DNA of 64,000 bases from Aromatoleum petrolei (GTDB taxonomy: Bacteria; Pseudomonadota; Gammaproteobacteria; Burkholderiales; Rhodocyclaceae): NCBI RefSeq assembly GCF_017894385.1, contig NZ_CP059560.1, positions 2,666,001 to 2,730,000 of the forward strand, written 5' to 3'. Both the position numbers and the translations under genes were made by a program. Numbering within the stretch: the first letter of the stretch is position 1; every line of letters begins with the position of its first letter. Positions 8,401 to 15,842 of this stretch are shown piece by piece. The notes below the pieces were generated by a model. The model saw nothing but the letters and a program-made list of their open reading frames with translations. It made no database searches and had not been told where the DNA came from.

Positions 8401-11167
8401 CGCGCAAGAGCGTCGCGACGTCCTCGAAGTGCAGGCCGGTGGTCGGTTCGTCGAAGAGGAAGAGCAGGCGGCCGGCGTTGGTCCTGGCCTTTGCTTTCTT
8501 GCCCGACAGCTTCGCCGCATCGGCGAGATGGCCGGCGAGCTTGAGGCGCTGCGCCTCGCCGCCGGACAGCGTCGGCACCGGCTGGCCGAGCTTGAGGTAT
8601 TCGAGGCCGACGTCGGCGAGCGGCGCGAGCGCGGCCTGCACTGCGGGCTGGTCGGCGAAGAAGGCCAGCGCCTCCGACACGGTCATGTCGAGCACGTCGG
8701 ACACCGACAGGTCGCGCCAGGTCAGTTCCAGCACTTCGGGCCGATAGCGCTTGCCGTCGCAGTCCGGGCAGCGCAGATAGACGTCGGACAGGAACTGCAT
8801 CTCTACGTGCTCGAAGCCGGAGCCGGTGCAGGTCGGGCAGCGCCCGGTGCCGGAGTTGAAGCTGAAGGTACCAGGGGTGTAGCCTCGGCTCTTGGCTTCG
8901 GGCAGTGCCGCGAACAGGGAGCGGATCGCGTCCCAGGCGCCGACGTAGCTCACCGGGTTGGAGCGCGCGCTCTTGCCGATCGCGGACTGATCGACCATCA
9001 CGACGCCCGAGATGTGTTCCAGGCCTTCGAGGCGCGCAAAGGCGCCGGGGGCTTCGGTCGCCTGGCCGAAGTGCTTGGCGAGCGCCGGGTGGAGCACGTC
9101 CTGGATCAGCGTGGATTTGCCCGAGCCGGAGACGCCCGACACGCACACCAGCTTGCCGAGCGGGATTTCGATGTCGAGGCTGCGCAGGTTGTGCTCGCGG
9201 GCACCGACGAGGCGCAGCACAGGGTCGTCCTTGCCGACCGGGCGCAGCCTGCGGCCGGCGTCGACGCGTTTCTGGCCGGACAGGTAGGCGCCGGTTAGCG
9301 AGGCGGGATCGGCGGCGAGCTGGGCGGGCGGGGCGTAGGCGACGATCTCGCCGCCGCGTTCGCCGGGACCGGGGCCGATGTCGAGCAGGCGGTCGGCGGC
9401 GGACATCAGCTGCGGATCGTGTTCGACGACGACCAGCGTGTTGCCGGCATCGCGCAGCCGCGTCATCACCGCGAGGATGCGGTCGATGTCGCGCGGGTGC
9501 AGGCCGATGGAGGGTTCGTCGAGGACGAACAGGGTGTTCACGAGCGAGGTGCCGAGCGCGGTCGTGAGGTTGATGCGCTGGACTTCGCCGCCCGACAGCG
9601 TGCGCGACTGGCGGTCGAGGGTGAGGTAGGCGAGGCCGACATTGGCGAGGTAGTCGAGGCGGCTCCTGATCTCGCCGAGCAGGAGTTCGGTGGCTTCGTC
9701 GAGGCCCGACGGGAGTTCGACGCGAGCGATGAAGTCGCGGACGCGGCTCACCGGTTGGGCCATCAGCTCATGGATCGCCAATCCGGGTTTTTCTGCGGCG
9801 TGATTGGGGCTTCGATGCGCCGCCGCCGCGGGGGCTTCCGGTGCTCGTTGGACGCGTGGCGGACGCCTCGCCCCGGAAGCCCCCGCGTCGGCGGCTCCCT
9901 GGGGGGTGTTCTCGTCGGCGGTCGCCGTCTCGTTGGCTCTTTCTCCCAGGCGCCAGAGGAGGGCCTCCGGCTTCAGCCTCGCCCCCTTGCACGCCGGGCA
10001 TTCCGTGTAGCTGCGGTAGCGCGACAGCAGCACGCGGATGTGCATCTTGTAGGCTTTCGTTTCCAGCCAGTCGAAGAAATGGCGCACGCCATACCACTTG
10101 CGCGGCCAACTGGCCTCCCAGCTCTTCCATTCGGGGTCGCCTTCGAGGAGCCACGCGCGATGTTCCGGCGGCAGGTCGCGCACCGGCACGTCCATCGCGA
10201 CGCCGTACTTCTTCGCCATCTTCGCGAGGTCGTCCTGGCATTCGCGGTAGCTCGCGGTCTGCCAGGGTTTCACCGCGCCTTCGGCGAGCGTCTTCGATTC
10301 ATCCGGGATCACCAGCGAGAAGTCGACGCCGATCACGCGGCCGAAGCCGCGGCAGGTGTCGCAGGCGCCGATCGGGGAGTTGAAGGAGAAGAGGCCCGGT
10401 GTCGGATCGGAATAGTGGATGTCGCAGTCGGCACAGTGCAGGTCGCGCGAGAAGCGCCACACCGTCTCGCCGCCCTCCCCCTGCGCGCGCACCGCGAGCC
10501 GGCCGTGGCCATGGCTCATCGCCGTCTCGATAGCTTCGCTGACGCGGCTGCGTTCGGCGTTGGCGAAGCGGAAGCGGTCCTGCACGACATGCAGCAGATC
10601 GCCGCCGTCCGTCGTTTCGCGCGCGTGGATGCGCGTGTAGCCCTGCTGGTTGAGCAGCTGCGTGACTTCGTCTTCGGTAAAGTTCTTCGGCACCGGTACC
10701 GCGAAGGTCAGCACCAGGCGCGGATCCTCGGCTGCACAGCGTTCGGCCAGCGCCGCATGCACGCTGTCCGGGTCGTCGCGCCGCACCGGCTTTCCGCAGC
10801 CGCGGCAATAGAGCTTCGACGCACGGGCGTACAGGAGCTTGAAGTGGTCGGTCAGCTCGGTCATCGTGCCGACCGTGGAGCGCGAAGTGCGCACCGGGTT
10901 GGTCTGGTCGATCGCGATCGCCGGCGGGACGCCTTCGATGCGGTCGACCTGGGGCTTGTCCATGCGGTCGAGGAACTGCCGCGCGTAGGGCGAGAAGGTC
11001 TCGACGTAGCGGCGCTGGCCTTCGGCGTACAGGGTGTCGAAGACCAGCGAGGATTTGCCGGAGCCGGAGACTCCGGTGACGACCGTCAGCTCGTTCAGCG
11101 CGATGTCGAGCGAGAGGTTCTTGAGGTTATTCTGGCGCGCGCCGAAGATGCGGATGCGGTCGGACAT
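5423..11167 (-). CDS. uvrA: double-length excinuclease ABC subunit A
   Basis: At 1914 residues this is about twice the usual UvrA (about 940). It consists of two complete UvrA copies in one frame. Walker A motifs of the type GxSGSGKST lie near residues 36, 682, 1044 and 1555, and LSGGEAQR-type signatures near 525, 867, 1400 and 1755, giving four ABC ATPase units. Zinc-finger cysteine pairs are present in both halves (for example CPACKGAR and CPSCDGAR). The second copy begins around residue 1020 (HAREHNLKNVSL). UvrA finds bulky DNA lesions and loads UvrB in nucleotide excision repair. The first copy carries a 30-40 residue Ala/Pro/Arg-rich insert near 420-455 built on a DNA palindrome. Fused double UvrAs occur in some proteobacteria; whether both halves act in repair is unknown. 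Confidence 0.95.
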   Translation of the reverse strand: MSDRIRIFGARQNNLKNLSLDIALNELTVVTGVSGSGKSSLVFDTLYAEGQRRYVETFSPYARQFLDRMDKPQVDRIEGVPPAIAIDQTNPVRTSRSTVGTMTELTDHFKLLYARASKLYCRGCGKPVRRDDPDSVHAALAERCAAEDPRLVLTFAVPVPKNFTEDEVTQLLNQQGYTRIHARETTDGGDLLHVVQDRFRFANAERSRVSEAIETAMSHGHGRLAVRAQGEGGETVWRFSRDLHCADCDIHYSDPTPGLFSFNSPIGACDTCRGFGRVIGVDFSLVIPDESKTLAEGAVKPWQTASYRECQDDLAKMAKKYGVAMDVPVRDLPPEHRAWLLEGDPEWKSWEASWPRKWYGVRHFFDWLETKAYKMHIRVLLSRYRSYTECPACKGARLKPEALLWRLGERANETATADENTPQGAADAGASGARRPPRVQRAPEAPAAAAHRSPNHAAEKPGLAIHELMAQPVSRVRDFIARVELPSGLDEATELLLGEIRSRLDYLANVGLAYLTLDRQSRTLSGGEVQRINLTTALGTSLVNTLFVLDEPSIGLHPRDIDRILAVMTRLRDAGNTLVVVEHDPQLMSAADRLLDIGPGPGERGGEIVAYAPPAQLAADPASLTGAYLSGQKRVDAGRRLRPVGKDDPVLRLVGAREHNLRSLDIEIPLGKLVCVSGVSGSGKSTLIQDVLHPALAKHFGQATEAPGAFARLEGLEHISGVVMVDQSAIGKSARSNPVSYVGAWDAIRSLFAALPEAKSRGYTPGTFSFNSGTGRCPTCTGSGFEHVEMQFLSDVYLRCPDCDGKRYRPEVLELTWRDLSVSDVLDMTVSEALAFFADQPAVQAALAPLADVGLEYLKLGQPVPTLSGGEAQRLKLAGHLADAAKLSGKKAKARTNAGRLLFLFDEPTTGLHFEDVATLLRAFEKLLDAGHALVVIEHNLDVLLAADWLIDLGPEGGEDGGELVVAGTPQTVMACTASHTGVAMRAYAGSLGKPTTVVAEPIARYRPVAAPAIEIRHAREHNLKNVSLTIPRDRFTVITGLSGSGKSTLAFDIVFGEGQRRYLESLNAYARQFVQPAARPDVDALFGIPPTVAIEQRVSRGGRKSTVGTLTEIQPFLRLLYVKLGTQFCPKCDVPVSPQSFDAIAAQILRDYRGASVELLAPLVTNRKGLYTALAKWAKGKGYDQLRVDGDYLPTAKWPRLDRYVEHTIELPVGMVVVGPEHEAALRTQLAEALEHGKGVVKVLQLGKIGATPHTFSTLRACPSCGDSFPEPDPRLFSYNAKHGWCESCYGTGQRTIGRVEDANELDLAETEQVTDEVCPSCDGARLNPVARAVRFRELGIHELSAQPVAKVAGFFETLSLEGRETDIARDLVAEIRGRLDFLQQVGLAYLALDRGAPTLSGGEAQRIRLAAQLGSNLRGVCYILDEPTIGLHPRDNRMLLDTLEALRDRGNTLLVVEHDEDTIRRADHVIDLGPGAGVRGGEVVAEGRLADLMAAPQSATGACFRAPLQHPMRPPLPIGNDHPFLVVRKATLHNLQSVEARLPLGRLTVVTGVSGSGKSTLARDVIHASLHALLGDPDAQRARRRGEAQTSAAEPVGCARIEGWQAVGRVLEVDQTPIGKTPRSCPATYVGFWDAIRKLFAETFEAKTRGWNASRFSFNTGAGRCPVCEGQGQTTVEMSFLPDVKLPCDACGGARFNPETLTVRWREKSVAEVLAMPVDEAVDFFAAHPSIAHPLALLQDVGLGYLTLGQPSPTLSGGEAQRIKLVTELAKVRGRAGESTQMSAKTGGRPLPPEKHTLYVLDEPTVGLHMADVDKLIRVLHRLADAGHTVLAIEHDLDVMAEADWLTDLGPEGGDGGGRIVAQGSVAEVCSASGSHTARILGEFLAARAVNGGGAAAPVPVASGKTKKGRKS
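9819..9895. repeat. REP-like palindrome inserted in frame within uvrA
   Basis: Arms CGCGGGGGCTTCCGG (9827-9841) and CCGGAAGCCCCCGCG (9873-9887) are perfect 15-bp inverted repeats around a 31-base loop. The match extends outward to 22 of 23 positions per arm. The element sits inside the first UvrA copy and encodes part of an Ala/Arg/Pro-rich stretch (ASGARRPPRVQRAPEAPAAA) absent from ordinary UvrA. This looks like a mobile palindromic element captured in the coding frame. Confidence 0.7.
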
Positions 11168-11170
11168 CGT

Positions 11171-11581
11171 TTATTTTTCTTCCTTGCGGGTCGCATCCTT
11201 TGCGGCGTCGACCGCTTCCTTGCCGGCCTCCTTGAGCTTCGTCGCGGTGTCGCGCGCGACCTCCGCGGCCTTCTGCGCAGCCTCGGCCGTCGCTTCCTTG
11301 ACTTCGACGGCCTTCTCCTTCGCCGCCTCACCAACTTCACCGGCGACTTCCTTGCCCTTCTCGACGCCCTCCTTCGCGGATTCGGTCACGGCCTGGGCTG
11401 CGGCCGTCGCGGCTTCGCCGGCTTTCTGGGCCGCCTCGCCGGCCTTTTCGGCCGACTCCTTCGCGGCCTCGATCGCCTGGCTTCCTGCGGTGCTGGCCTT
11501 GTCGGCAGGCGCTTCCCGGTTGCACGCGGCCAGTCCTGCAGACAGGCCGGCAATCAACATGACAGTCAGGATCTTGTTCAT
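11171..11581 (-). CDS. Ala/Lys/Glu-rich lipoprotein, amphipathic helical repeats
   Basis: The 136-residue protein starts with a lipoprotein signal (MNKILTVMLIAGLSAGLAAC; lipobox LAAC, lipidated Cys at 20). The rest is almost all A, K, E and T, built on imperfect repeats such as KAGEAAQ, KAGEAAT and VKEATAEAA. This predicts one long charged helix, like LEA or apolipoprotein-type proteins. It should sit at the membrane facing the periplasm, perhaps binding the envelope or acting under stress. I do not recognise a named family. A good ribosome site (GAGGAG) precedes the ATG. It ends three bases before the uvrA start, so it may be co-transcribed with uvrA. Confidence 0.75.
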   Translation of the reverse strand: MNKILTVMLIAGLSAGLAACNREAPADKASTAGSQAIEAAKESAEKAGEAAQKAGEAATAAAQAVTESAKEGVEKGKEVAGEVGEAAKEKAVEVKEATAEAAQKAAEVARDTATKLKEAGKEAVDAAKDATRKEEK

Positions 11582-11676
11582 TCTTGTGCTCCTCGTTGAC
11601 GGGGTGCTCTCAAGATATCGCCGGCGCCGGAAAGTTCAAGGTGGACAGGATGGCGAAACGAGAACCCAAAATGACG

Positions 11677-11701
11677 AAGGGCCCGCACTCGGCGGGCCCT
11701 T
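11677..11701 (-). terminator. hairpin downstream of efp
   Basis: AAGGGCCCGC, loop ACTCG, then GCGGGCCCTT: a perfect 10-bp stem 25 bases past the efp stop. On the minus strand a short T run follows (CATTTTGGG). Likely intrinsic terminator for earP-efp. Confidence 0.75.
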
Positions 11702-11726
11702 CCGATCGCGACGCGGAACGCGCGGA

Positions 11727-12284
11727 TTACTTCACGCGGTTCTTGTACTCGTCGGTGCGGGTGTCGATTTCGATCTTGTCACCGATTTCGACGAAGGCCG
11801 GCACCGGCAGTTCGAAGCCGGTCGCGAGCTTGGCGGGCTTCATGACCTTGCCCGAGGTATCGCCCTTCACGGCGGGTTCCGTGTAGACCACTTCGCGCAC
11901 CACCGAGTTCGGCAGTTCGACCGAGATCGCCTTGCCGTTGTAGAACACGACTTCGCACTGCAGGCCGTCTTCGAGGTACTTCAGCGCGTCGGTCATGTTC
12001 TCGGCTTCGACTTCGTACTGCTCGTAGTCGGCGTCCATGAACACGTACATCGGATCGGCGAAGTAGGAGAAGGTCACTTCCTTGCGGTCGAGCTGGACGA
12101 CTTCGAACTTGTCGTCGGCCTTGTACACCGACTCCGACGGGGCGCCGGTGAGCAGGTTCTTGAGCTTCATCTTCACGACCGCCGAGTTGCGGCCGGATTT
12201 GTTGTATTCGGCCTTTTGCACGACCAGCGGGTCGCTGCCAACCATGATGACGTTGCCGGAGCGGAGTTCCTGTGCGGTTTTCAT
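11727..12284 (-). CDS. efp: elongation factor P
   Basis: The 185-residue three-domain factor stimulates peptide bond formation at polyproline stretches on the ribosome. The start [13 protein letters not shown] at 12284 fits the family; an upstream ATG at 12329 does not. The exposed loop reads [12 protein letters not shown], with arginine at residue 32 where enterobacterial EF-P has the modified lysine. Arg32 is the site of rhamnosylation in the EarP system. The next gene upstream on the same strand encodes EarP, so substrate and modifying enzyme are adjacent, 58 bases apart. Confidence 0.97.
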   Translation of the reverse strand: MKTAQELRSGNVIMVGSDPLVVQKAEYNKSGRNSAVVKMKLKNLLTGAPSESVYKADDKFEVVQLDRKEVTFSYFADPMYVFMDADYEQYEVEAENMTDALKYLEDGLQCEVVFYNGKAISVELPNSVVREVVYTEPAVKGDTSGKVMKPAKLATGFELPVPAFVEIGDKIEIDTRTDEYKNRVK

Positions 12285-12342
12285 GCTGTTTCCTGATGTA
12301 GATCGGGCGCGGACATTTTGGCCGCACATTTTATAAAACCCG

Positions 12343-13506
12343 TCATTTTACCGTTAGTTCTGAAAATTGCACCAGGGTCGACGCGAGGTCCTGCTGTTCG
12401 GCGAGCCCGTCCGACCAGCGACGCGTGTGCGGCGCAAGCCGCGGCAGCGCATCGGCGAACGCGGGCCACGCGGCGGCAAGGCTCCCTTCGCCGTTCCACG
12501 CCTTCCACAACGCACGCGTCGCTTCGGCTGCAGCCTCGTCGAGTCCGGCCAGGTAACGGGCGAGGAAGGCGTCGAGCTTGTCGTGATGCACGGCCTCGTC
12601 CTGCTCGTAGATGTGCCACGCGAAGGGCCGCGCGGCCCACTGCGCACGCACGAAGGAATCCTCGCCGCGCACGAAGTTGAGGTCGCATGCCCACAGCAGG
12701 CGGTCGTAGTCGGCGGAGTCGAGGAAGGGCAGGACGACCGTGCTCAGGGCACCCGCGGCGAGGATTTCGCCGGCCCGCGCTTCCGCGCGCCCGAAAAAGC
12801 GCAGCACGTCGCCCAGCACGCGGCCTTCCGGCACCAGCAGCAGGGTCGGGCGCGGCGCGTCGGCCCACAGGCGCAGCAGTTCCGGCAACTGCGGCTGCTC
12901 GTAGGCGAACAGCGACACGAGGCGGGCGCCCTCCGCGGGCACGGGAATGCCGCGGCCGGCGAGCCAGTCGCGCCGCACGGTCGCATCGGCCTGGAAGCGG
13001 TCGCGCGCTTCGAGCAGCCCGCCTTCGCGCAACAGCCCGCCGGTGTGCGCCGTGAAGCCGGGGAAGCAGAAACGTTTCGTCAGCGGCAGGCGCGGATGCG
13101 GCGAGGCCAGCCCGTGGCAGCCCTCGACCCAGTCCTCGGCCGACAGGTATTCGAGGTTGATCCACTGCGACCGCGGCGTCGTGGCGGCCATTGACTCGAC
13201 GTAGGACGCGGGCGGCTCGCAGGCGAAGGCCTCGACGACCGCGCGTGCCGGCATCACCCCGGGAAAGGGTTCGCGCCAACGACGCACTTCGACGCCCTCC
13301 ACCCGCACGGCGTCGCCCGCCTCGGCGGCCGCCGGACACAGGCGCGCGAAGGTCCCCCAGTCGTCCACCCACAGCCTGACCGAGCACCCGTGGTCGTGCG
13401 CCAATGCCTTGGCCAGCCGCCAGCAGACGCCGATATCCCCGAAGTTATCCACAACGCGACAGAAGATGTCCCAGTCGAAGGCGGGCGCAGCGTCGGCAAG
13501 GCTCAT
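12343..13506 (-). CDS. earP: EF-P arginine rhamnosyltransferase
   Basis: The 387-residue glycosyltransferase (GT104 type) transfers rhamnose from dTDP-rhamnose to Arg32 of EF-P. The N-terminal start motif [20 protein letters not shown] contains the Asp residues known to be needed for catalysis. The nucleotide-sugar site [12 protein letters not shown] followed by [10 protein letters not shown] lies near residues 265-290. I place the start at 13506 because the 30 residues encoded upstream are unlike the family. The gene lies directly upstream of efp. A perfect DnaA-box 9-mer (13445-13453) falls inside its early codons for VVDN, which can be a coding coincidence. Confidence 0.95.
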   Translation of the reverse strand: MSLADAAPAFDWDIFCRVVDNFGDIGVCWRLAKALAHDHGCSVRLWVDDWGTFARLCPAAAEAGDAVRVEGVEVRRWREPFPGVMPARAVVEAFACEPPASYVESMAATTPRSQWINLEYLSAEDWVEGCHGLASPHPRLPLTKRFCFPGFTAHTGGLLREGGLLEARDRFQADATVRRDWLAGRGIPVPAEGARLVSLFAYEQPQLPELLRLWADAPRPTLLLVPEGRVLGDVLRFFGRAEARAGEILAAGALSTVVLPFLDSADYDRLLWACDLNFVRGEDSFVRAQWAARPFAWHIYEQDEAVHHDKLDAFLARYLAGLDEAAAEATRALWKAWNGEGSLAAAWPAFADALPRLAPHTRRWSDGLAEQQDLASTLVQFSELTVK

Positions 13507-13540
13507 GGCAGTGGACAAGTGCGGGAAAACGGCAGGAATG

Positions 13541-13732
13541 CTTTGTGGGAAAAGGGCTGGATCGGAGTGGACCGGAAAACCGGCCACAATCGACACACAG
13601 GTGAACGGGGGGTTTATCTACGGAGTTTTACCGCCCCGGAGTCCCCGCAGGGACTGGCGAAGCCGGACTTATCCACAGAAAAGGCGACACTCTATATATC
13701 TTTATCTTTTAATTAAAACAAACTACTAAAAG
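13541..13732 (+). repeat. module A of diverged tandem origin-like repeat
   Basis: This module starts with CTTTGTGGGA. It continues with CACAATCG, CACACAGGTGAAC, TCTACGG and CCGCAGG, then the box ACTTATCCACAGAA at 13668-13680. An AT-rich tract with CTTTATCTTTTAA follows. Every conserved block recurs exactly 530 bases downstream in module B without a gap. Confidence 0.7.
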
Positions 13733-14070
13733 CAAAACCCCCGAGCACGGCTGCAGGGCAAACGCACACGGTTTCTTCGGGCGGGCGTTGCGCAGCGTGC
13801 CCCGCCAAGCGGCCGTGCAAGACACCATCGACGAGGCAAAGCGGTGCACTTGCCACGGTCGGCCTTTGGCTGCTCCCGCCCGATGACCTTGCATACCTTG
13901 CAGGCGATCCGATGGCAAGACCGGTCCCAGCCGCACATCCCGCTCGTGGCCGCCATCACCGGCTGCAAACCGAATACGTGCACGATCTCGCGTTCAAGGC
14001 ATCGCGCGGTGCCCATCCCCCTCCCTGGACGGGGCTCCGGTGGATAAGTCCGTGGAGGAGCAGAGGGAGA

Positions 14071-14268
14071 CTTTGTGGGAAAGGACCGAAAATTCGTGAA
14101 CAGCCGAAACGGGTCACAATCGCCACACAGGTGAACCTGCCACTTGTCTACGGGGTTCTACAGCGTCGAAAACACCGCAGGCATTGGCGGATCGGGACTT
14201 ATCCACAGAATTTGGCCGCCTATCTTCTTCTTTATCTTTTAAATTTAAAGAAATACAGAAGAACAAAC
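14071..14268 (+). repeat. module B of diverged tandem origin-like repeat
   Basis: This is the second copy of the module, in the same orientation. My hand alignment of 180 columns finds 117 identical positions and no insertion or deletion. The conserved blocks (CTTTGTGGGA, CACACAGGTGAAC, ACTTATCCACAGAA, TCTTTATCTTTTAA) keep their spacing while the bases between have changed. That pattern suggests protein-binding constraints. Confidence 0.7.
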
Positions 14269-14501
14269 ATGAGGCTGCGGGAGCCGGTCGGGGTGCCCCC
14301 GGAAAGGGACGCTCCCCCGCAGCAGAGGAGCGTGGACTGCAGAAAAGGGGAAAGCAGCAAGCGGAAGCAATGCTGCGGGTTTTGCGGCGTAGGGCGGGAG
14401 GGGCCGGACGGGGATCCCGCCACGTCACGCGGATATCGGGTCCAAAGGTGGATATGGCGGGATTCGCTGCGTTGCCCCCGCCCTACGCGCACACCGACCG
14501 C

Positions 14502-15218
14502 TCAGGCGGTCTCGTCGTAATCGGCGAGGCGGGCCAGGTCGGCTTCGTCCAGCCAGCGCCAGTCGCCCGGCGCAAGATCGGCGGCCAGGGCGAGACCGCC
14601 CACGACGCTGCGATGCAGGGCCTCGACGCGGTTGCCCGCCGCAGCCAGCATGCGCTTCACCTGGTGGTACTTGCCTTCGGTGATCGTGAGCCTTAGACTC
14701 CGCTCCCCCGTTTTGAGGCAGGCCGATGCAGCGATCGGTGCCGGCTCGTCGAGGAGTTCGACCCCTGCGAGCAACGCGGCGATCAAGGCGTCGTCCACCG
14801 GGTGCTTGGTCGTGACTTCGTACACCTTGGGCGTGCGCTTCTTGCCGGAGCTCCAGCGGTGGATGAACTGGCCGTCGTCGGAGAGCAGCAACAGGCCGGT
14901 GGTGTCTTGGTCGAGCCGCCCGACGCATTGCACGTCGCGGTTCGCCAGCATGTCGGGCAGCAGCGCGAACACCGAGGGGTGGAACTGGGGCCGGCGCGAG
15001 CACTCGTAGCCGGCGGGCTTGTGCAGCACCAGGTAGGCCTTTTCGCGATAGACCCAGGTTTCGTCGTCTACGCTGAATTCGAGGCCCTCGGGCGCGAAGT
15101 CTTCGGCAGGGTTGTCGAGGATCCGGCCTGCGACAGCGACCAGGCCGGCACGGATCAGGGCGCGGCATTCCTTGCGGCTGCCGAACCCCTGGGAATGGAG
15201 TAGTCGTTCGATCTGCAT
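14502..15218 (-). CDS. rsuA: 16S rRNA pseudouridine synthase (RsuA family)
   Basis: The 238-residue enzyme isomerises a uridine of 16S rRNA (U516 in E. coli). An S4 RNA-binding domain spans about residues 1-55 (RLLHSQGFGSRKECRALIRAG). The catalytic domain has GRLDQDTTGLLLLSDDG, where the first Asp is the catalytic nucleophile, and KYHQVKRMLAAAGN as the conserved motif III. Length and layout match RsuA rather than RluB or RluE, though paralogue assignment is by eye. It is divergent from the SRPBCC gene. Confidence 0.88.
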   Translation of the reverse strand: MQIERLLHSQGFGSRKECRALIRAGLVAVAGRILDNPAEDFAPEGLEFSVDDETWVYREKAYLVLHKPAGYECSRRPQFHPSVFALLPDMLANRDVQCVGRLDQDTTGLLLLSDDGQFIHRWSSGKKRTPKVYEVTTKHPVDDALIAALLAGVELLDEPAPIAASACLKTGERSLRLTITEGKYHQVKRMLAAAGNRVEALHRSVVGGLALAADLAPGDWRWLDEADLARLADYDETA

Positions 15219-15293
15219 GGGCGGATGCTAACCGAAACATGTGGGACACTATCGCCCCGCTACCATGGTCGAACCCGCACTTGGAGCCTGCTG

Positions 15294-15764
15294 GTGAATT
15301 TTGAACATCTGCTGGTCGTCAACGACCCGGACAATCCGCTCGTCTCACCGCTCACGCGCGAGGAGTTGTGGTTCGGGTTGCTGTGCCGCGCCGAGGATTC
15401 GCGCCCCTTCCTGCCCGGCCTGGAGGCGTGCACGATCCTGTCGCGCACGGACACCGAACTGGTGCGCGAGCTCAGGTTCGGCAACGCGCTGATCCGCGAC
15501 CGCGTGACGCTGCAGCCGATGGAATGGGTGCGTTTCGACACCGAGCGCACCGCGGCGCATGCCGGCGGCAGCCTCACGATCGGCATCGAGGAGCCGGTCC
15601 GGGACACCATGGTGCTGCGTTTCCAGTACCGCACGACGCTGACCGAACAGGGCATCGGCGACGATGTCGCCTATGTCGAATACATCAAGTCGGCCTACCA
15701 TCAGTCGGATGTCGACACCCTGCGCGTGATCCGCATGATCGCCGAGTCGGGGCGCGTGCAGTAG
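15294..15764 (+). CDS. SRPBCC/AtaL-like protein (DUF1857)
   Basis: The 156-residue protein begins at a GTG (15294) with an upstream GGAG. It starts VNFEHLLVVNDPDNPLV and continues LTREELWFGLLCRAED, the hallmark opening of the DUF1857/AtaL-like group of START-like folds. IEEPVRDTMVLRFQYRT lies in the second half. Such proteins have a hydrophobic cavity for a small ligand; biochemical function is unknown for bacterial members. Family match is good, function undetermined. Confidence 0.75.
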   Translation: MNFEHLLVVNDPDNPLVSPLTREELWFGLLCRAEDSRPFLPGLEACTILSRTDTELVRELRFGNALIRDRVTLQPMEWVRFDTERTAAHAGGSLTIGIEEPVRDTMVLRFQYRTTLTEQGIGDDVAYVEYIKSAYHQSDVDTLRVIRMIAESGRVQ

Positions 15765-15810
15765 CGCTCCGACCGCATTTCTCGCGCATTTTCGGCGAAT
15801 TTTCCATCAA

Positions 15811-15822
15811 CCCCCCCCCCCC
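15811..15822 (+). repeat. 12-base poly-C tract
   Basis: An uninterrupted run of twelve C residues lies 20 bases upstream of the rdgC ATG. It is in the 78-base gap after the SRPBCC gene. Homopolymers of this length slip during replication and could alter leader or promoter spacing. The run has no coding role. Confidence 0.9.
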
Positions 15823-15842
15823 GCAACACGGACGAATTTCCC

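Larger units (their letters stand above)
13507..14501. other. gene-free region with DnaA-box/AT-rich modules, candidate origin-like locus
   Basis: About 995 bases between the earP start and the rsuA stop hold no convincing gene. Perfect TTATCCACA DnaA boxes occur at 13669-13677 and 14199-14207, with a third inside earP at 13445-13453. A near match lies at 14039-14047 (reverse strand). Each intergenic perfect box is followed by a markedly AT-rich stretch (13690-13733 and 14223-14268) in otherwise GC-rich DNA. The stretch between the modules (about 13740-14070) and that after the second (14271-14501) show nothing I recognise. The composition resembles a replication origin or a DnaA-binding reservoir. 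It lies about 29 kb from dnaA. Confidence 0.6.

Noticed and set aside
5534..11599. Long plus-strand open frames (up to 1254 and 726 codons) opposite uvrA
   Set aside because: They are antisense to a clear UvrA, are Arg/Ala/Gly/Val-rich as expected from reversed GC-rich codons, and contain no domain I can recognise.
13445..13453. Perfect DnaA box inside earP
   Set aside because: Not counted as independent origin evidence because it encodes the conserved VVDN residues; a near-identical string arises the same way in gyrB (TTATCCACG near 40150).
13726..14016. Short open frames in the 13.5-14.5 kb gap
   Set aside because: No ribosome sites, Cys/Arg-rich random composition, and they overlap the DnaA-box modules.
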